Shown here in pieces: positions 47,282 through 55,889 of a stretch of DNA of 64,000 nt (the stretch's first letter is position 1; the number at the start of each line of letters is the position of its first letter). The notes under the pieces were generated by a model. That model was given only the letters and a program-made list of their open reading frames with translations, did no database searches and was not told where the DNA came from. The stretch covers positions 248,001-312,000 of the forward strand of contig NZ_QQBJ01000005.1 in the NCBI RefSeq assembly GCF_003347205.1, given 5' to 3'. This DNA is from Mycolicibacterium moriokaense. GTDB taxonomy: Bacteria; Actinomycetota; Actinomycetes; Mycobacteriales; Mycobacteriaceae. A program made the translations under genes and the position numbers.

Positions 47282-49939
47282 ATGATCAAGATTGTCGATG
47301 CACCGGCCGAACTGGCCGACGCCGGCCTGGTGGGCCATAAGTTCGCGCGCCAGCAACGGATACGCGATGCAGGGGTCCGGGTGCCACCTTTCTTCTGTGT
47401 CGTCATCGAGTCGCCATGGACGGCCATCGCCGATGTGGTGCCTCCTTTTCCGGGAGTCGACGTCGGTGTAGAGCGATTGACCGCATGGGCCGAGACGGCC
47501 CGCAGCGCTGCCGAACGGGTGCCAATCACGCCGGAAACACAAGCGGCAATCCTGAAGAAATGCATCGGCCTCGGCTTGCGCGAGGTCGCTGTCCGCGCAT
47601 GCGTTGTGGGACACGATGGTCAACTGGGTGAAGACGATGCCGCAGACCCCTTCGCGGGGCTGACCGACAGCTACCTCTACGTTGACCCCAGCGCGCTGAT
47701 CGACCGCATTTCAGCCTGCGTCGCGTCGATCTTCAGCGTCGAATCGGTGCTCTACCGCGCGCAGCGCGGAATCGATCCAAGATTCCTCGGCATGTGCGTG
47801 GGCATTCAACAAATGATCGACGGTCGACGCTCATTCGTCGCATTCACGCATGACCCGGTAACAGGGACCAAGGGGACTGTGGTCGCGGCGGTCTACGGCA
47901 TCGGAGAAGGCGCCGTGGCCGAGCGCGCCGACATCGACCACTTCTTCGTGCGGCCAGGCGGAATCGAACGGCGCATTTCGCACAAACAACGCATGCTCTG
48001 CCGAGCACCCACCGGGGGCGTGGCCGAATTTCGGGTGCCCGATGACCTCGCCGACAAACCCGTGCTGTCCGATGCGCAAATCGACCGGATCGCGAAATTG
48101 GCGGAAACCGCCGAGCGGCTCTTCTCCGGCCCACAGGACGTGGAGGGTGTCGTCACCGCTGACTCGGCGATCCACCTGGTTCAGGTACGACCCGCGGTGC
48201 GGCCCCGAACGGTCAGCCCGTCGGTTGAGTGGACGAATCACAACCTGACCGAAAGTTTTCCGGGCGTGACTACGGCTATGACCTACTCACATGCGCGAAT
48301 GTTCTACCGCATGAGTTTCCGCGACTTCTATCGCACTGTGGGCGTTCCGGACAGCCAACTGCGCAGTCGTGAGCACCAACTCCGCCGCATGGTCGGATAC
48401 CTGGACGGCCGCCTCTATTATCGCCTCGATGCGTGGTACGCGCTGCACAGTCAGATCCTCGGTTGGGATGTCCTGCGCCCGCTATGGGAGCGATCGCTCG
48501 GACTGCAGGGAGACAGCTCTGTCCCGCACCTGGCACTCGAACGCGGTTCAGTCGTACGACTACTCGCGCGGTCACCGCGCGTGCTCTGGGCCGCCGCCCG
48601 CTTCCCCCGCCAACTGCGAAACTTCCTGGCCTGGTGGGATGACCAGCACGTGGCCGGGATGCAACTCGCGCAGCTGTCGGCCGACGACACCGTCGCCGCT
48701 TACCGAAGAGTGTGGTCGGAGGCCGAGCGCCATTGGGGCGTCACGATTTTGGCCGGCTATCTCGGCCTTGCCTTCTATGCCGCGGCGACACTGCTCATCC
48801 AGCGCTGGACGGAGAACGACGACGTTGACCTCGCTTCTTTGTTGCCAGGCGGACCGCCGAACCGGACGTTGGAGTCGGTGCACTCCATGGTGGCGCTCGC
48901 CGAGCAGATGAACGCCATACCCGACTTGGCGGAGCGCGTGCTGACCGCCGACGCCGGTGAGACGTGGAAACAGATCCAAGCCGGTGGCTACGGCAGCACG
49001 TTGGCCGCCGATGCCACCACACACCTTCGGAAATTCGGCGATCGCGCGATGAACGACCTCAAGATCGAGGAACCGACGCCGCGCCAAAGACCCGAAATGC
49101 TCATCGAGTCCTTGAGGCCGTTCATCGCTGCGGGAGCGACGATGCGAGAAACCTCTCTCCAAGAGGCGACCGCGGCACGAGGTGTGCTCGATGAGCTACG
49201 AAGGATCTGCCCGTCCAGATCCAGGCGCGCCATCCTCCGGTTCGGACTCCGTGTCGGACGGTTTCTTGCCAAAGCCCGTGAGGACACCCGGTTTTGCCGC
49301 ACCCAACTCTATGGTTTCTCGCGGGACGCCATGGGTCGTCTCGGGGCTGATTTGGCCGCTGCCGGATGGCTCGATTCACCCGATGACTACGTCCATTTGG
49401 AAGCCGAGGAATTGCTTGGCGCCTTCGAAGGCACCTCCACGATCGGCGATCTCCGCGGCTTGGCGCGAGCACGGAAAGACGCGTTTTTGCAGTCATGCAG
49501 TCGCCCGGCTCTGGCGGCCCGCTTCACGACCGAGGCACTGCCGATCGATATCGCCGATCTTCGTCGCAGTTCCAGGAATACACCGACGACGAGGACCGGT
49601 GGTCCCAGCACCGTGCTGTCAGGTCTTCCATCGAGTGCCGGGATCGCCCGTGCCCAAGCGAAATTAGTGCTGCACCCTGATATCAAGCCCGACGATTGCG
49701 CGGGGCGAATTCTCGTCGCTCGCGAGACCGACCCCGGCTGGCTACCACTGATGCTCAACGCCGCGGGACTGGTCGCCGAGCGTGGCAGCATGCTGTCGCA
49801 CACCGCGATAACCGGGCGCATGCTCGGGGTGCCAACCATAGTGGCGGTTCCCGAGGCGACGACCGCAATAACCGACGGCGACGACGTCGAAATCGACGGC
49901 CGTTCGGGCACCGTTCGCATTTTCCACCGGCACCGATAG
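47282..49939 (+). CDS. Rifampin-phosphotransferase-like / PEP-utilising enzyme
   Basis: An 885-aa protein with the three-part build of dikinase-type phosphotransferases: an ATP-binding PPDK_N domain (about 1-320: GHKFARQQRIRDAGVRVPPFF, DPVTGTKGTVV, LVQVRPA), a central region (330-770) without family motifs, and a C-terminal swivelling domain with the phospho-His in GSMLSHTAITGRMLGVPTIV (His840). It lacks the PEP/pyruvate TIM barrel. That is the size and order of rifampin phosphotransferase, in which the middle domain binds the acceptor. In this cluster the acceptor may be a terpenoid alcohol (inference). ATG at 47282; GTG codons just before are alternatives. First gene before P450 and UbiA genes. 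Confidence 0.82.
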   Translation: MIKIVDAPAELADAGLVGHKFARQQRIRDAGVRVPPFFCVVIESPWTAIADVVPPFPGVDVGVERLTAWAETARSAAERVPITPETQAAILKKCIGLGLREVAVRACVVGHDGQLGEDDAADPFAGLTDSYLYVDPSALIDRISACVASIFSVESVLYRAQRGIDPRFLGMCVGIQQMIDGRRSFVAFTHDPVTGTKGTVVAAVYGIGEGAVAERADIDHFFVRPGGIERRISHKQRMLCRAPTGGVAEFRVPDDLADKPVLSDAQIDRIAKLAETAERLFSGPQDVEGVVTADSAIHLVQVRPAVRPRTVSPSVEWTNHNLTESFPGVTTAMTYSHARMFYRMSFRDFYRTVGVPDSQLRSREHQLRRMVGYLDGRLYYRLDAWYALHSQILGWDVLRPLWERSLGLQGDSSVPHLALERGSVVRLLARSPRVLWAAARFPRQLRNFLAWWDDQHVAGMQLAQLSADDTVAAYRRVWSEAERHWGVTILAGYLGLAFYAAATLLIQRWTENDDVDLASLLPGGPPNRTLESVHSMVALAEQMNAIPDLAERVLTADAGETWKQIQAGGYGSTLAADATTHLRKFGDRAMNDLKIEEPTPRQRPEMLIESLRPFIAAGATMRETSLQEATAARGVLDELRRICPSRSRRAILRFGLRVGRFLAKAREDTRFCRTQLYGFSRDAMGRLGADLAAAGWLDSPDDYVHLEAEELLGAFEGTSTIGDLRGLARARKDAFLQSCSRPALAARFTTEALPIDIADLRRSSRNTPTTRTGGPSTVLSGLPSSAGIARAQAKLVLHPDIKPDDCAGRILVARETDPGWLPLMLNAAGLVAERGSMLSHTAITGRMLGVPTIVAVPEATTAITDGDDVEIDGRSGTVRIFHRHR

Positions 49940-49955
49940 AAACCGCGGTGACACC

Positions 49956-51140
49956 ATGCGATTACCGCTCGATCCCAGGCCGGGCACGTCGCTGCCCACA
50001 GAATATGTAGACCTCTTCCGCGGGCACCCGACCCTTGACGTCGAGTTGCCGAACGGTACCGCGGCCGTCGCCGTAGCCCGCCAACGTGACGTCCGAACCG
50101 TACTGAGCGACCACCGCTTCAGCCGTGCGCAGTTCGGCATGCGCACGCCGGGCTCCGATTCACCATTCGGGTTGGTCACCGTTGATCCGCCACTGCACAC
50201 TGTTCGACGCCGCTCCATCCAGCGGTGGCTCACGACGCGAAGGGCGCAACTAGAGCGCACGCCCATTGAACATGTCGCCCACCAACTCGTCGACGACCTG
50301 CTCGGGGCGGGCCCGCCCGCCGACATCTACGCGCGGTTCTGTCGCCCGTTCACGACCCTGGTCCATATGAACCTGCTCGGGCTGGACGTCGCTGATCTGC
50401 CGTATCTCGCTCCCCGGATGGCGGTTGCCTGGTCGTCTGGCCGTTACCACGACGACGAGGTCGCCAAGGCGGGAGTGGAACTGCGCGAATACCTCGAAAG
50501 TCAGGTGATTCGTTCGCGGCACGCGGGCACCTCTGGCGGATTGATCGACGGCTTGGCGCAGGAGGATTCCGCGAGCCGACTCACCGACTCAGAAATCGTC
50601 ACGCTCAGCATGGGTCTGCTGATGGCCGGCGCCGAGACAACGGGCAGTCACCTCGCGCTGGGGCTCATCGAGGTACTCGAACGGCCCTGCCTGGCGGACG
50701 AACTTCGCCGCAACCCCGGCGAGATCCCATCCGCCGTCGAAGAACTGCTCCGCTGGGTGTGGTTCGACGGCAGGGCCGGCGCGGCTGGGCAGGCGCACGT
50801 GGCCATCGCGGACGTGAAGCTGCACGATCGCCTCATATCGAGGGGCGAAGTCGTCGTTCCGATGTTGGACATCGCCAATCGTGATCCCGATGTGTTTCCC
50901 GATGCCGACGAGTTTTGTCCGCATCGGAACCCCAATCCGCACCTCGGGTTCGGCCACGGTCGGCACCGGTGCATCGGAATGGCCTTCGCGCGGGTCCAAC
51001 TCCAGGTTGGGCTGGAAGTCATACTGTCCCGACTGGACGGGATCGCCCTTGTCCCTGACACCACAATTGGTTGGCGCAGAACCATTTTCACGCGAGGGGT
51101 ATGGAATCTGCCTGCAACGTGGCGAGGAGGCGGGCAATGA
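49956..51140 (+). CDS. Cytochrome P450
   Basis: A 394-aa soluble P450: I-helix MAGAETTG (about 220-227), ExxR in EELLRW (about 262-267) and heme loop FGHGRHRCIG with Cys339. Length and loop are of the bacterial class I type (CYP105/107-like), needing ferredoxin and reductase from elsewhere. The acid-alcohol pair ETT is intact, so it should hydroxylate; a cluster-made terpene is the natural guess. 16 bp after the phosphotransferase; stop overlaps the UbiA ATG (ATGA). Confidence 0.95.
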   Translation: MRLPLDPRPGTSLPTEYVDLFRGHPTLDVELPNGTAAVAVARQRDVRTVLSDHRFSRAQFGMRTPGSDSPFGLVTVDPPLHTVRRRSIQRWLTTRRAQLERTPIEHVAHQLVDDLLGAGPPADIYARFCRPFTTLVHMNLLGLDVADLPYLAPRMAVAWSSGRYHDDEVAKAGVELREYLESQVIRSRHAGTSGGLIDGLAQEDSASRLTDSEIVTLSMGLLMAGAETTGSHLALGLIEVLERPCLADELRRNPGEIPSAVEELLRWVWFDGRAGAAGQAHVAIADVKLHDRLISRGEVVVPMLDIANRDPDVFPDADEFCPHRNPNPHLGFGHGRHRCIGMAFARVQLQVGLEVILSRLDGIALVPDTTIGWRRTIFTRGVWNLPATWRGGGQ

Positions 51141-52021
51141 GTACTGCGGTGCACATCTCGCATTTCATAGTCAACCGGTATCCGCCGGTTCTTGCGAGCG
51201 CGTACGTCTTGGCGTTCGGCGTCGGGGGAATCGGACTGTTCGCCGCGCTCGCCGGGGAACGGATTGCTGCCAGCGCGATACCGATGTTGGGGATCGTCGT
51301 CGTGACACTGTTCGCCGACTTGCTGATCATGCGTGTCCTCGACGACATCCGTGACCGCGACTACGACCGGATTGCCAACCCGCAGCGCCCCGTGGCGTCC
51401 GGCGCAGTTGCGCATCGGGACCTGTCCAGGCTGTGCGCCCTATGCGTGGCGGTCATCGCCGTCGCGAATCTGTCCTTCCCCAGTGGACTGTTCTTGCTCG
51501 TCGCCCAGCTTCTCTACACCGGGGCGCTGATGGCTGTCGGGCAGCGATTCCCGGCCATCCGCGGCGACAACCTCATTCTGAACTTGGTTGTCAGCTTTCC
51601 GGTTCAACTACTGCTGTATGTGTACCTGCTCGCGGCCTTCGCCAAGATCCGCGCCGATGCTCCCACCGCAGTCGTCGGCGGGCTGGGAATTCTGATCCTG
51701 ACACTGTGCGCCGGCCAGGTCGAGTTCGGAAAGAAGCTTGTCCGCCGGCCCGCGCCAGGCGAACGAAGCTACGTCAATTCGATCGGCTTTCCTGCGACAT
51801 CGCTGCTTACCATCGGCACCGGGCCGCTCGCCGTCACGCTGTTCGCTGTCGCCGCGCCGGTTTCACCGCTGTCCAAGCTATTCGTCGCGCTGCCCGCCGT
51901 CGCAGTCGCCGGGTTCGCCGTCGGATACCTGAGCTGCGAAAATCGTTGGCCCGCCGCGGTATCAACCCTCGGCCTACTGGGTACGCTGGTCGGCTTCGCC
52001 GTCGTTGGAGCTGTCGGTTAG
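51137..52021 (+). CDS. UbiA-superfamily membrane protein
   Basis: A 294-aa protein with eight to nine membrane helices. Motif DDIRDRDYDRIANPQRP (69-85) matches the first Asp-rich UbiA motif (DxxDxxxD and the PxRP that follows), which binds Mg-diphosphate. The second Asp motif, DxxxD in a loop between later helices, is not found; the corresponding loop reads EFGKKLVRRPAPGER. UbiA proteins include prenyltransferases and some membrane terpene cyclases, so either role is possible. Coupled to the P450 gene. Convergent 4-bp overlap with the next gene. Confidence 0.8.
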   Translation: MSTAVHISHFIVNRYPPVLASAYVLAFGVGGIGLFAALAGERIAASAIPMLGIVVVTLFADLLIMRVLDDIRDRDYDRIANPQRPVASGAVAHRDLSRLCALCVAVIAVANLSFPSGLFLLVAQLLYTGALMAVGQRFPAIRGDNLILNLVVSFPVQLLLYVYLLAAFAKIRADAPTAVVGGLGILILTLCAGQVEFGKKLVRRPAPGERSYVNSIGFPATSLLTIGTGPLAVTLFAVAAPVSPLSKLFVALPAVAVAGFAVGYLSCENRWPAAVSTLGLLGTLVGFAVVGAVG

Positions 52022-53013
52022 AAGAGCTGAAACTGCGGAAAGTAGGAAATCGTCTCGTCGATGAGCCCGGCCAGCTCAGTGACACACTGCGGGTCACCGC
52101 CGAGCGAGGCGAGCGTGTCGCGAGCAGCACGGACGATGGGCTGGATCGTCTCTGCATAGCTGGAAACGACGTCCGCCGCCAACATCGCCCGCTTCAGTTC
52201 GGCCAGCGCCTCCTCCGAAGTCATTGCCTGCCGGTGAAGGCTGATCAATTCGGCACGTCGGGCAGTCGACACAATGCCAAGGAGATGAACGAGCAGATAG
52301 GTCGCAGTGCCGTTTCGCAGATCCTCGTCGCGCCCGGTGGCCAGGTCCCGCTGGTCGTTGGCCAGTTGACGAAGCACCCCGAACGCCCTACCGAACGAGC
52401 GCCAGGCGTCGACCCGGTCGGCATCGCACTCCGCGAGCTGTGCGGCGAGCGCGGCGGACATCCCGTAGGGCGCGCCCGTCTTGTCCTCGTAGTTGCGCAG
52501 CACATCGTCGAGAGTTGCGGTCTCCGCGTCGAGAACCAGGTCGGTCAGCTGCCCGCTCAGCGCATCGATACATCCGTTGCCGTACTCGGTGATCAGTCGA
52601 AACCGAACGGCATCGGAGACAGCCAGATCGCCAAAGATATTGAGCGGCAGATAATTGCCCACCGCAATTGCGGTCATCACCCCGCGGTTGAATTCCGCGG
52701 GGTCGGACCGAGCGAGTTGCGGAGTGTCGATCATGTCGTCCAGATACCGCGCCGCCGCCCACCACAGTGTGTGAATGAGCGCTACGGGTGTCGCGCGCAT
52801 CGGCGCAGCGGTCTCGGCGCCGAACACGAGCACGGGCAGCATGACGATGCCGTTGATACTCGGCGCGGAGCCGTCCAACGGAATCCTGGCGAAGAACGTG
52901 TCGACGAACGTCCCCATCGCGAGATCGCCGATTGAATTACTGGCCATCAGCCGTTCGGTCGTCGCCGAAGCCTGTGCTGCGACCTCCGCCAGCACGCGTT
53001 GCTGTGTAGTCAT
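52018..53013 (-). CDS. Isoprenyl-synthase-fold protein without IPP site (possible terpene synthase)
   Basis: A 331-aa all-helical protein of the trans-isoprenyl diphosphate synthase fold: DDMID (92-96) is the first Asp-rich motif, YEDKTGAPYG (175-184) the KT loop, and NDQRD (219-223) stands in the place of the second motif, with Asn for the first Asp. The GK(R/K)xRP element for IPP is missing: the region before DDMID reads ATPVALIHTLWWAAARY. It may therefore bind and ionise an allylic diphosphate without chain growth, i.e. be a class I terpene synthase-like enzyme. ATG 8 bp after the MMPL stop, so in one operon. Confidence 0.75.
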   Translation of the reverse strand: MTTQQRVLAEVAAQASATTERLMASNSIGDLAMGTFVDTFFARIPLDGSAPSINGIVMLPVLVFGAETAAPMRATPVALIHTLWWAAARYLDDMIDTPQLARSDPAEFNRGVMTAIAVGNYLPLNIFGDLAVSDAVRFRLITEYGNGCIDALSGQLTDLVLDAETATLDDVLRNYEDKTGAPYGMSAALAAQLAECDADRVDAWRSFGRAFGVLRQLANDQRDLATGRDEDLRNGTATYLLVHLLGIVSTARRAELISLHRQAMTSEEALAELKRAMLAADVVSSYAETIQPIVRAARDTLASLGGDPQCVTELAGLIDETISYFPQFQLF

Positions 53014-53021
53014 TTCGAACG

Positions 53022-55265
53022 TCAATTCGCCGCTAATTGCGCCGTCAATTGGCGCACGGTCAGTTGATTCCGACGACGGGCCCCACTTAGGAGCAGATGC
53101 GCGGGAGGCCGTCGCCAACGAGGCGCCCACCAATTCGCGCGACCCATCAGCCTCATCGCGGCGGGCATGAGTACCGCACGAATGAGTGTGACGTCGAACA
53201 GGATTGCCAGCGTCAACCCGACGCCCAGCAACTTGACGAACGACACCGATGATGTGGCCATCGCGATGAACACGACCGACATGATCAGTGCCGCCGCAGT
53301 GACGACGGGGCCAACGCGTTGCAGTCCGCACATCACCGCGAGGTTGGTGTCGCCGTGCGCGCGGTACTCCTCGGTGATGCGCGACAACAGAAACACTTCG
53401 TAGTCCATGGACAGTCCGAATGCGAGACAGATGATGAGGATCGGCGTCGGTGTGGCCAGTGTCCCGGTGACGGCGAAATCTCCGACCAGCCACTTGAGGT
53501 GACCCTCTTGAAAGATGAACACCATCGCGCCGAGAGTCGCAGACAAGCTGACCACGTTGAGCAGTAGCGCCTTTATCGGCAGTACCACACTTCCGGTGAA
53601 CACGAACAGCACGCCGAACATCGCCAGCACGAGCATGGCTGCGGCCAACGGAACTCGTTCGAACAAAGCATCTTTGGTATCGACGTTCTCTGCCGTGAGG
53701 CCACCGACATGCACGGTATCTGGAGCCGGGGTTTGGCGTACCTGATCAAGTAGCGCGTGGGCCGCGTCGCTGTAGGGATCGACGTCTGGGAGCAGCCGTA
53801 GGTAGGCGCCATTCGGGTCGGGCACCGGCTTTTCGCCAATCCGTTGCCCGTCGACGTAGCTTGTCATTCCCAGCTTGACGGCGACGACGTGGGGCAACTG
53901 CGACAGCGCCCCGGCGTACCCGTCCAGCTGATCCGCATTCGCGGACTCTTCGAGGATCACATCCATCGCAGCGGTCGCTTGGGCCGGGAATTCGGAGCGG
54001 ATCGCGTCGCCGACACTTCGGCTTTCAATCGTCGCCGGCAGCGATCGGTCATCCGAAGAGGTCAAGCGGATGCCGCCGAAAGGTGCCGCGAGCAGAAGAG
54101 CCAGGAGCAGAACCGCGCCGCCCATCACCACCGGCCTACGCATGACCAATCGTGAACTGCGGAACCAGAATCCGTCTTCCTGCGCCCGCGCTTCGGCCGG
54201 TGTGCGATGCCCAAACACCTGTGGAAACACCCGGCGCACGTTGAGCGAGTCGATTCGGGAGCCCAGGAGTCGCAACATGGCGGGCATGACAACCAGCGCG
54301 CACGCCGTCGCGAGCAGTATCACTCCGACACACGCGTAGGCGATCGAACGCAGGAACATCATCGGGAAGACAAGCAGCGCCAGCACCGACAACGCCACCG
54401 TTGTCGCAGAGAACACGACCGTGCGGCCGGCGGTTCGAACCGCCTCGATGATCGCATCATCGAGGGACTGAGCCCGAGTGCGCTCCTCCCGGAACCTGGT
54501 CAGCACCAGAAGGCTGTAGTCGATCGCCAGAGCCAGACCGAGGATCGTCGTCACGTTGAGCGCATAGTTGGACACCGGGGTGACAACCGACAACAACGCC
54601 AGAAGCCCGAGCGAGCCCACGATCGAAAGCACACCGATCACGACCGGCAAGCCGGCTGCGACGAGACTGCCGAACACCAGTGTGATCAGCACCAGGATTA
54701 TCGGCAGCGCGATTGCTTCACTGATGCCCAGGTCGTGGTTGAGCTGATCGGTCACATCGTCATAGCTGACCGCCTCACCGCCGAGTGCGAGCTTCAGCGG
54801 ACCGCGCTCGGTGCCGCGGTAGGTAGCGATGAGACGTCTGGCCGCCGCCGCAAACTCGCGTTCATCGCCTTCGACGTGCGCCACAATCAGCGCCTTCGTC
54901 CCGTCATTGCTACGGAGCAATTCGGAGCGGCCCGGTCCCCAGTACGAGCTGACGGTCGTGATACCGGGCGTGGCGGCAAGCTCTTGCGTGAGCGCCTCGC
55001 CGGCGGCAACCGCACCGGGATCGTCGACAGACCCGCCGCCAGTGTCGGTCGCGAGAATCACCAGGTTCGGTTTGCCGACGTGAAAACGCTGCTCGAGCGC
55101 GGTAGCGGCGCGCTGCGATTCGGAGGAACCGCTATAGAAGCCGCCGCCGGCCAGCCGCTCGTTGATCCCCGATCCATATGCAAGTGCGGCAACCATGAGT
55201 ACCAAGGTCGCGGCGAGAACCGCCTTCGGCCGGGCCACTGCCAGTCGTGCAAGCCGGTCCAGCAT
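53022..55265 (-). CDS. MMPL/RND-family lipid transporter
   Basis: A 747-aa MMPL protein: helix 1 at the N-terminus, a first porter-like outer domain (about 40-180), five helices, a second outer domain (about 400-520) and five more helices. Sequence LALAIDYSLLVLTRFREE and LAFGLSMDYEVFLLSRITEEY contain the paired Asp-Tyr of the proton relay (the site of several MmpL3 inhibitors). Mycobacterial MmpL proteins carry lipids and glycolipids across the inner membrane. ATG at 55265 with GGAGAAGG before it. In the cluster it would export the product. The upstream palindrome (55346) points to co-regulation. Confidence 0.92.
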   Translation of the reverse strand: MLDRLARLAVARPKAVLAATLVLMVAALAYGSGINERLAGGGFYSGSSESQRAATALEQRFHVGKPNLVILATDTGGGSVDDPGAVAAGEALTQELAATPGITTVSSYWGPGRSELLRSNDGTKALIVAHVEGDEREFAAAARRLIATYRGTERGPLKLALGGEAVSYDDVTDQLNHDLGISEAIALPIILVLITLVFGSLVAAGLPVVIGVLSIVGSLGLLALLSVVTPVSNYALNVTTILGLALAIDYSLLVLTRFREERTRAQSLDDAIIEAVRTAGRTVVFSATTVALSVLALLVFPMMFLRSIAYACVGVILLATACALVVMPAMLRLLGSRIDSLNVRRVFPQVFGHRTPAEARAQEDGFWFRSSRLVMRRPVVMGGAVLLLALLLAAPFGGIRLTSSDDRSLPATIESRSVGDAIRSEFPAQATAAMDVILEESANADQLDGYAGALSQLPHVVAVKLGMTSYVDGQRIGEKPVPDPNGAYLRLLPDVDPYSDAAHALLDQVRQTPAPDTVHVGGLTAENVDTKDALFERVPLAAAMLVLAMFGVLFVFTGSVVLPIKALLLNVVSLSATLGAMVFIFQEGHLKWLVGDFAVTGTLATPTPILIICLAFGLSMDYEVFLLSRITEEYRAHGDTNLAVMCGLQRVGPVVTAAALIMSVVFIAMATSSVSFVKLLGVGLTLAILFDVTLIRAVLMPAAMRLMGRANWWAPRWRRPPAHLLLSGARRRNQLTVRQLTAQLAAN

Positions 55266-55345
55266 GAGTGCCTTCTCCTGCGTCGACGGGTTCGGCGGTT
55301 GGTGCTCTGACAGACGAATCCTCAGTCGCATGCGGTGCAATGAGC

Positions 55346-55363
55346 GCAGTAGCACCCCACTGC
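55346..55363. promoter_or_regulatory. Cluster palindrome, copy 4 (before MMPL)
   Basis: GCAGTAGCACCCCACTGC, 80 bp upstream of the MMPL start on the minus strand. It matches the consensus at all fixed positions. Confidence 0.8.
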
Positions 55364-55476
55364 AATGTCGCCCGGTGTCGGCCCGGTACTACTTAGTCGC
55401 GTTGGTCGCGACACGCCAAAACCGTGAAACCGCTGCTCAGCCACCGTTAACTCCCTCATCTGAAGGAGTGTCACGG

Positions 55477-55556
55477 ATCAACCGAATCAGGTGTAACGCA
55501 TCAGCCGAAACACCGTCGCCCATCAACCGAAGACGAAACGTCAAGCATCAGCCGAC
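55477..55556 (+). repeat. Four ATCARCCGAA direct repeats
   Basis: ATCAACCGAA (55477), ATCAGCCGAA (55500), ATCAACCGAA (55522) and ATCAGCCGAC (55547), spaced 22-25 bp. They are close to two helical turns apart and stand 17 bp before the left tRNA-Lys fragment. They may be arm-type integrase sites or regulator sites. Confidence 0.55.
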
Positions 55557-55572
55557 GTCATACACGGTCGTG

Positions 55573-55617
55573 GTGCCCCCACTAGGACTCGCACCTAGGA
55601 CCTGCGGATTAAAAGTC
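55573..55617. repeat. Left att site: 3' part of tRNA-Lys
   Basis: 45 bases that match 60003-60047 with one mismatch, covering the tRNA-Lys sequence from the anticodon loop to past the 3' end. Sequence to its right diverges at once. This is what integration into the tRNA 3' end leaves at the far boundary of an element. Confidence 0.88.
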
Positions 55618-55889
55618 GCTAGGACCGGCGAATCAAGTTGGTGCGGTGAATCGTTGCGAGATTCAAAATATGCTCTAAACCTGTTGTGCCACTGAGTAAT
55701 TCGGAATCTCAGCCATCCAAATCGTGCTCTAGCGGGCATCGGGCCAGGTCGCCAGGTCAGCGAAATTCTGCTGACACGCTGCTGACGCGAGCCACTAGGG
55801 CGGGTGTTTGCTGATTCAAAACTGCGCGATTGAACCGGCGCGCCACGACAGCGGCAATCGGATGCTCGGTTAGCTTTGAGGCTGTGGGA

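Larger units (their letters stand above)
55364..55889. other. Gene-free gap with repeats and tRNA fragment
   Basis: No supported gene. It holds the four ATCARCCGAA repeats, the truncated tRNA-Lys copy, and a change from high-GC to AT-richer sequence at about 55.6 kb. CTGCTGACAC-type sequence near 55770 recurs near 59905 on the other side of the island. Confidence 0.6.

Noticed and set aside
55571-55640. Second tRNA-Lys gene at 55.6 kb
   Set aside because: Only the 3' 45 bases match; the 5' acceptor arm and D-arm are missing, so it is an att remnant, not a tRNA gene.
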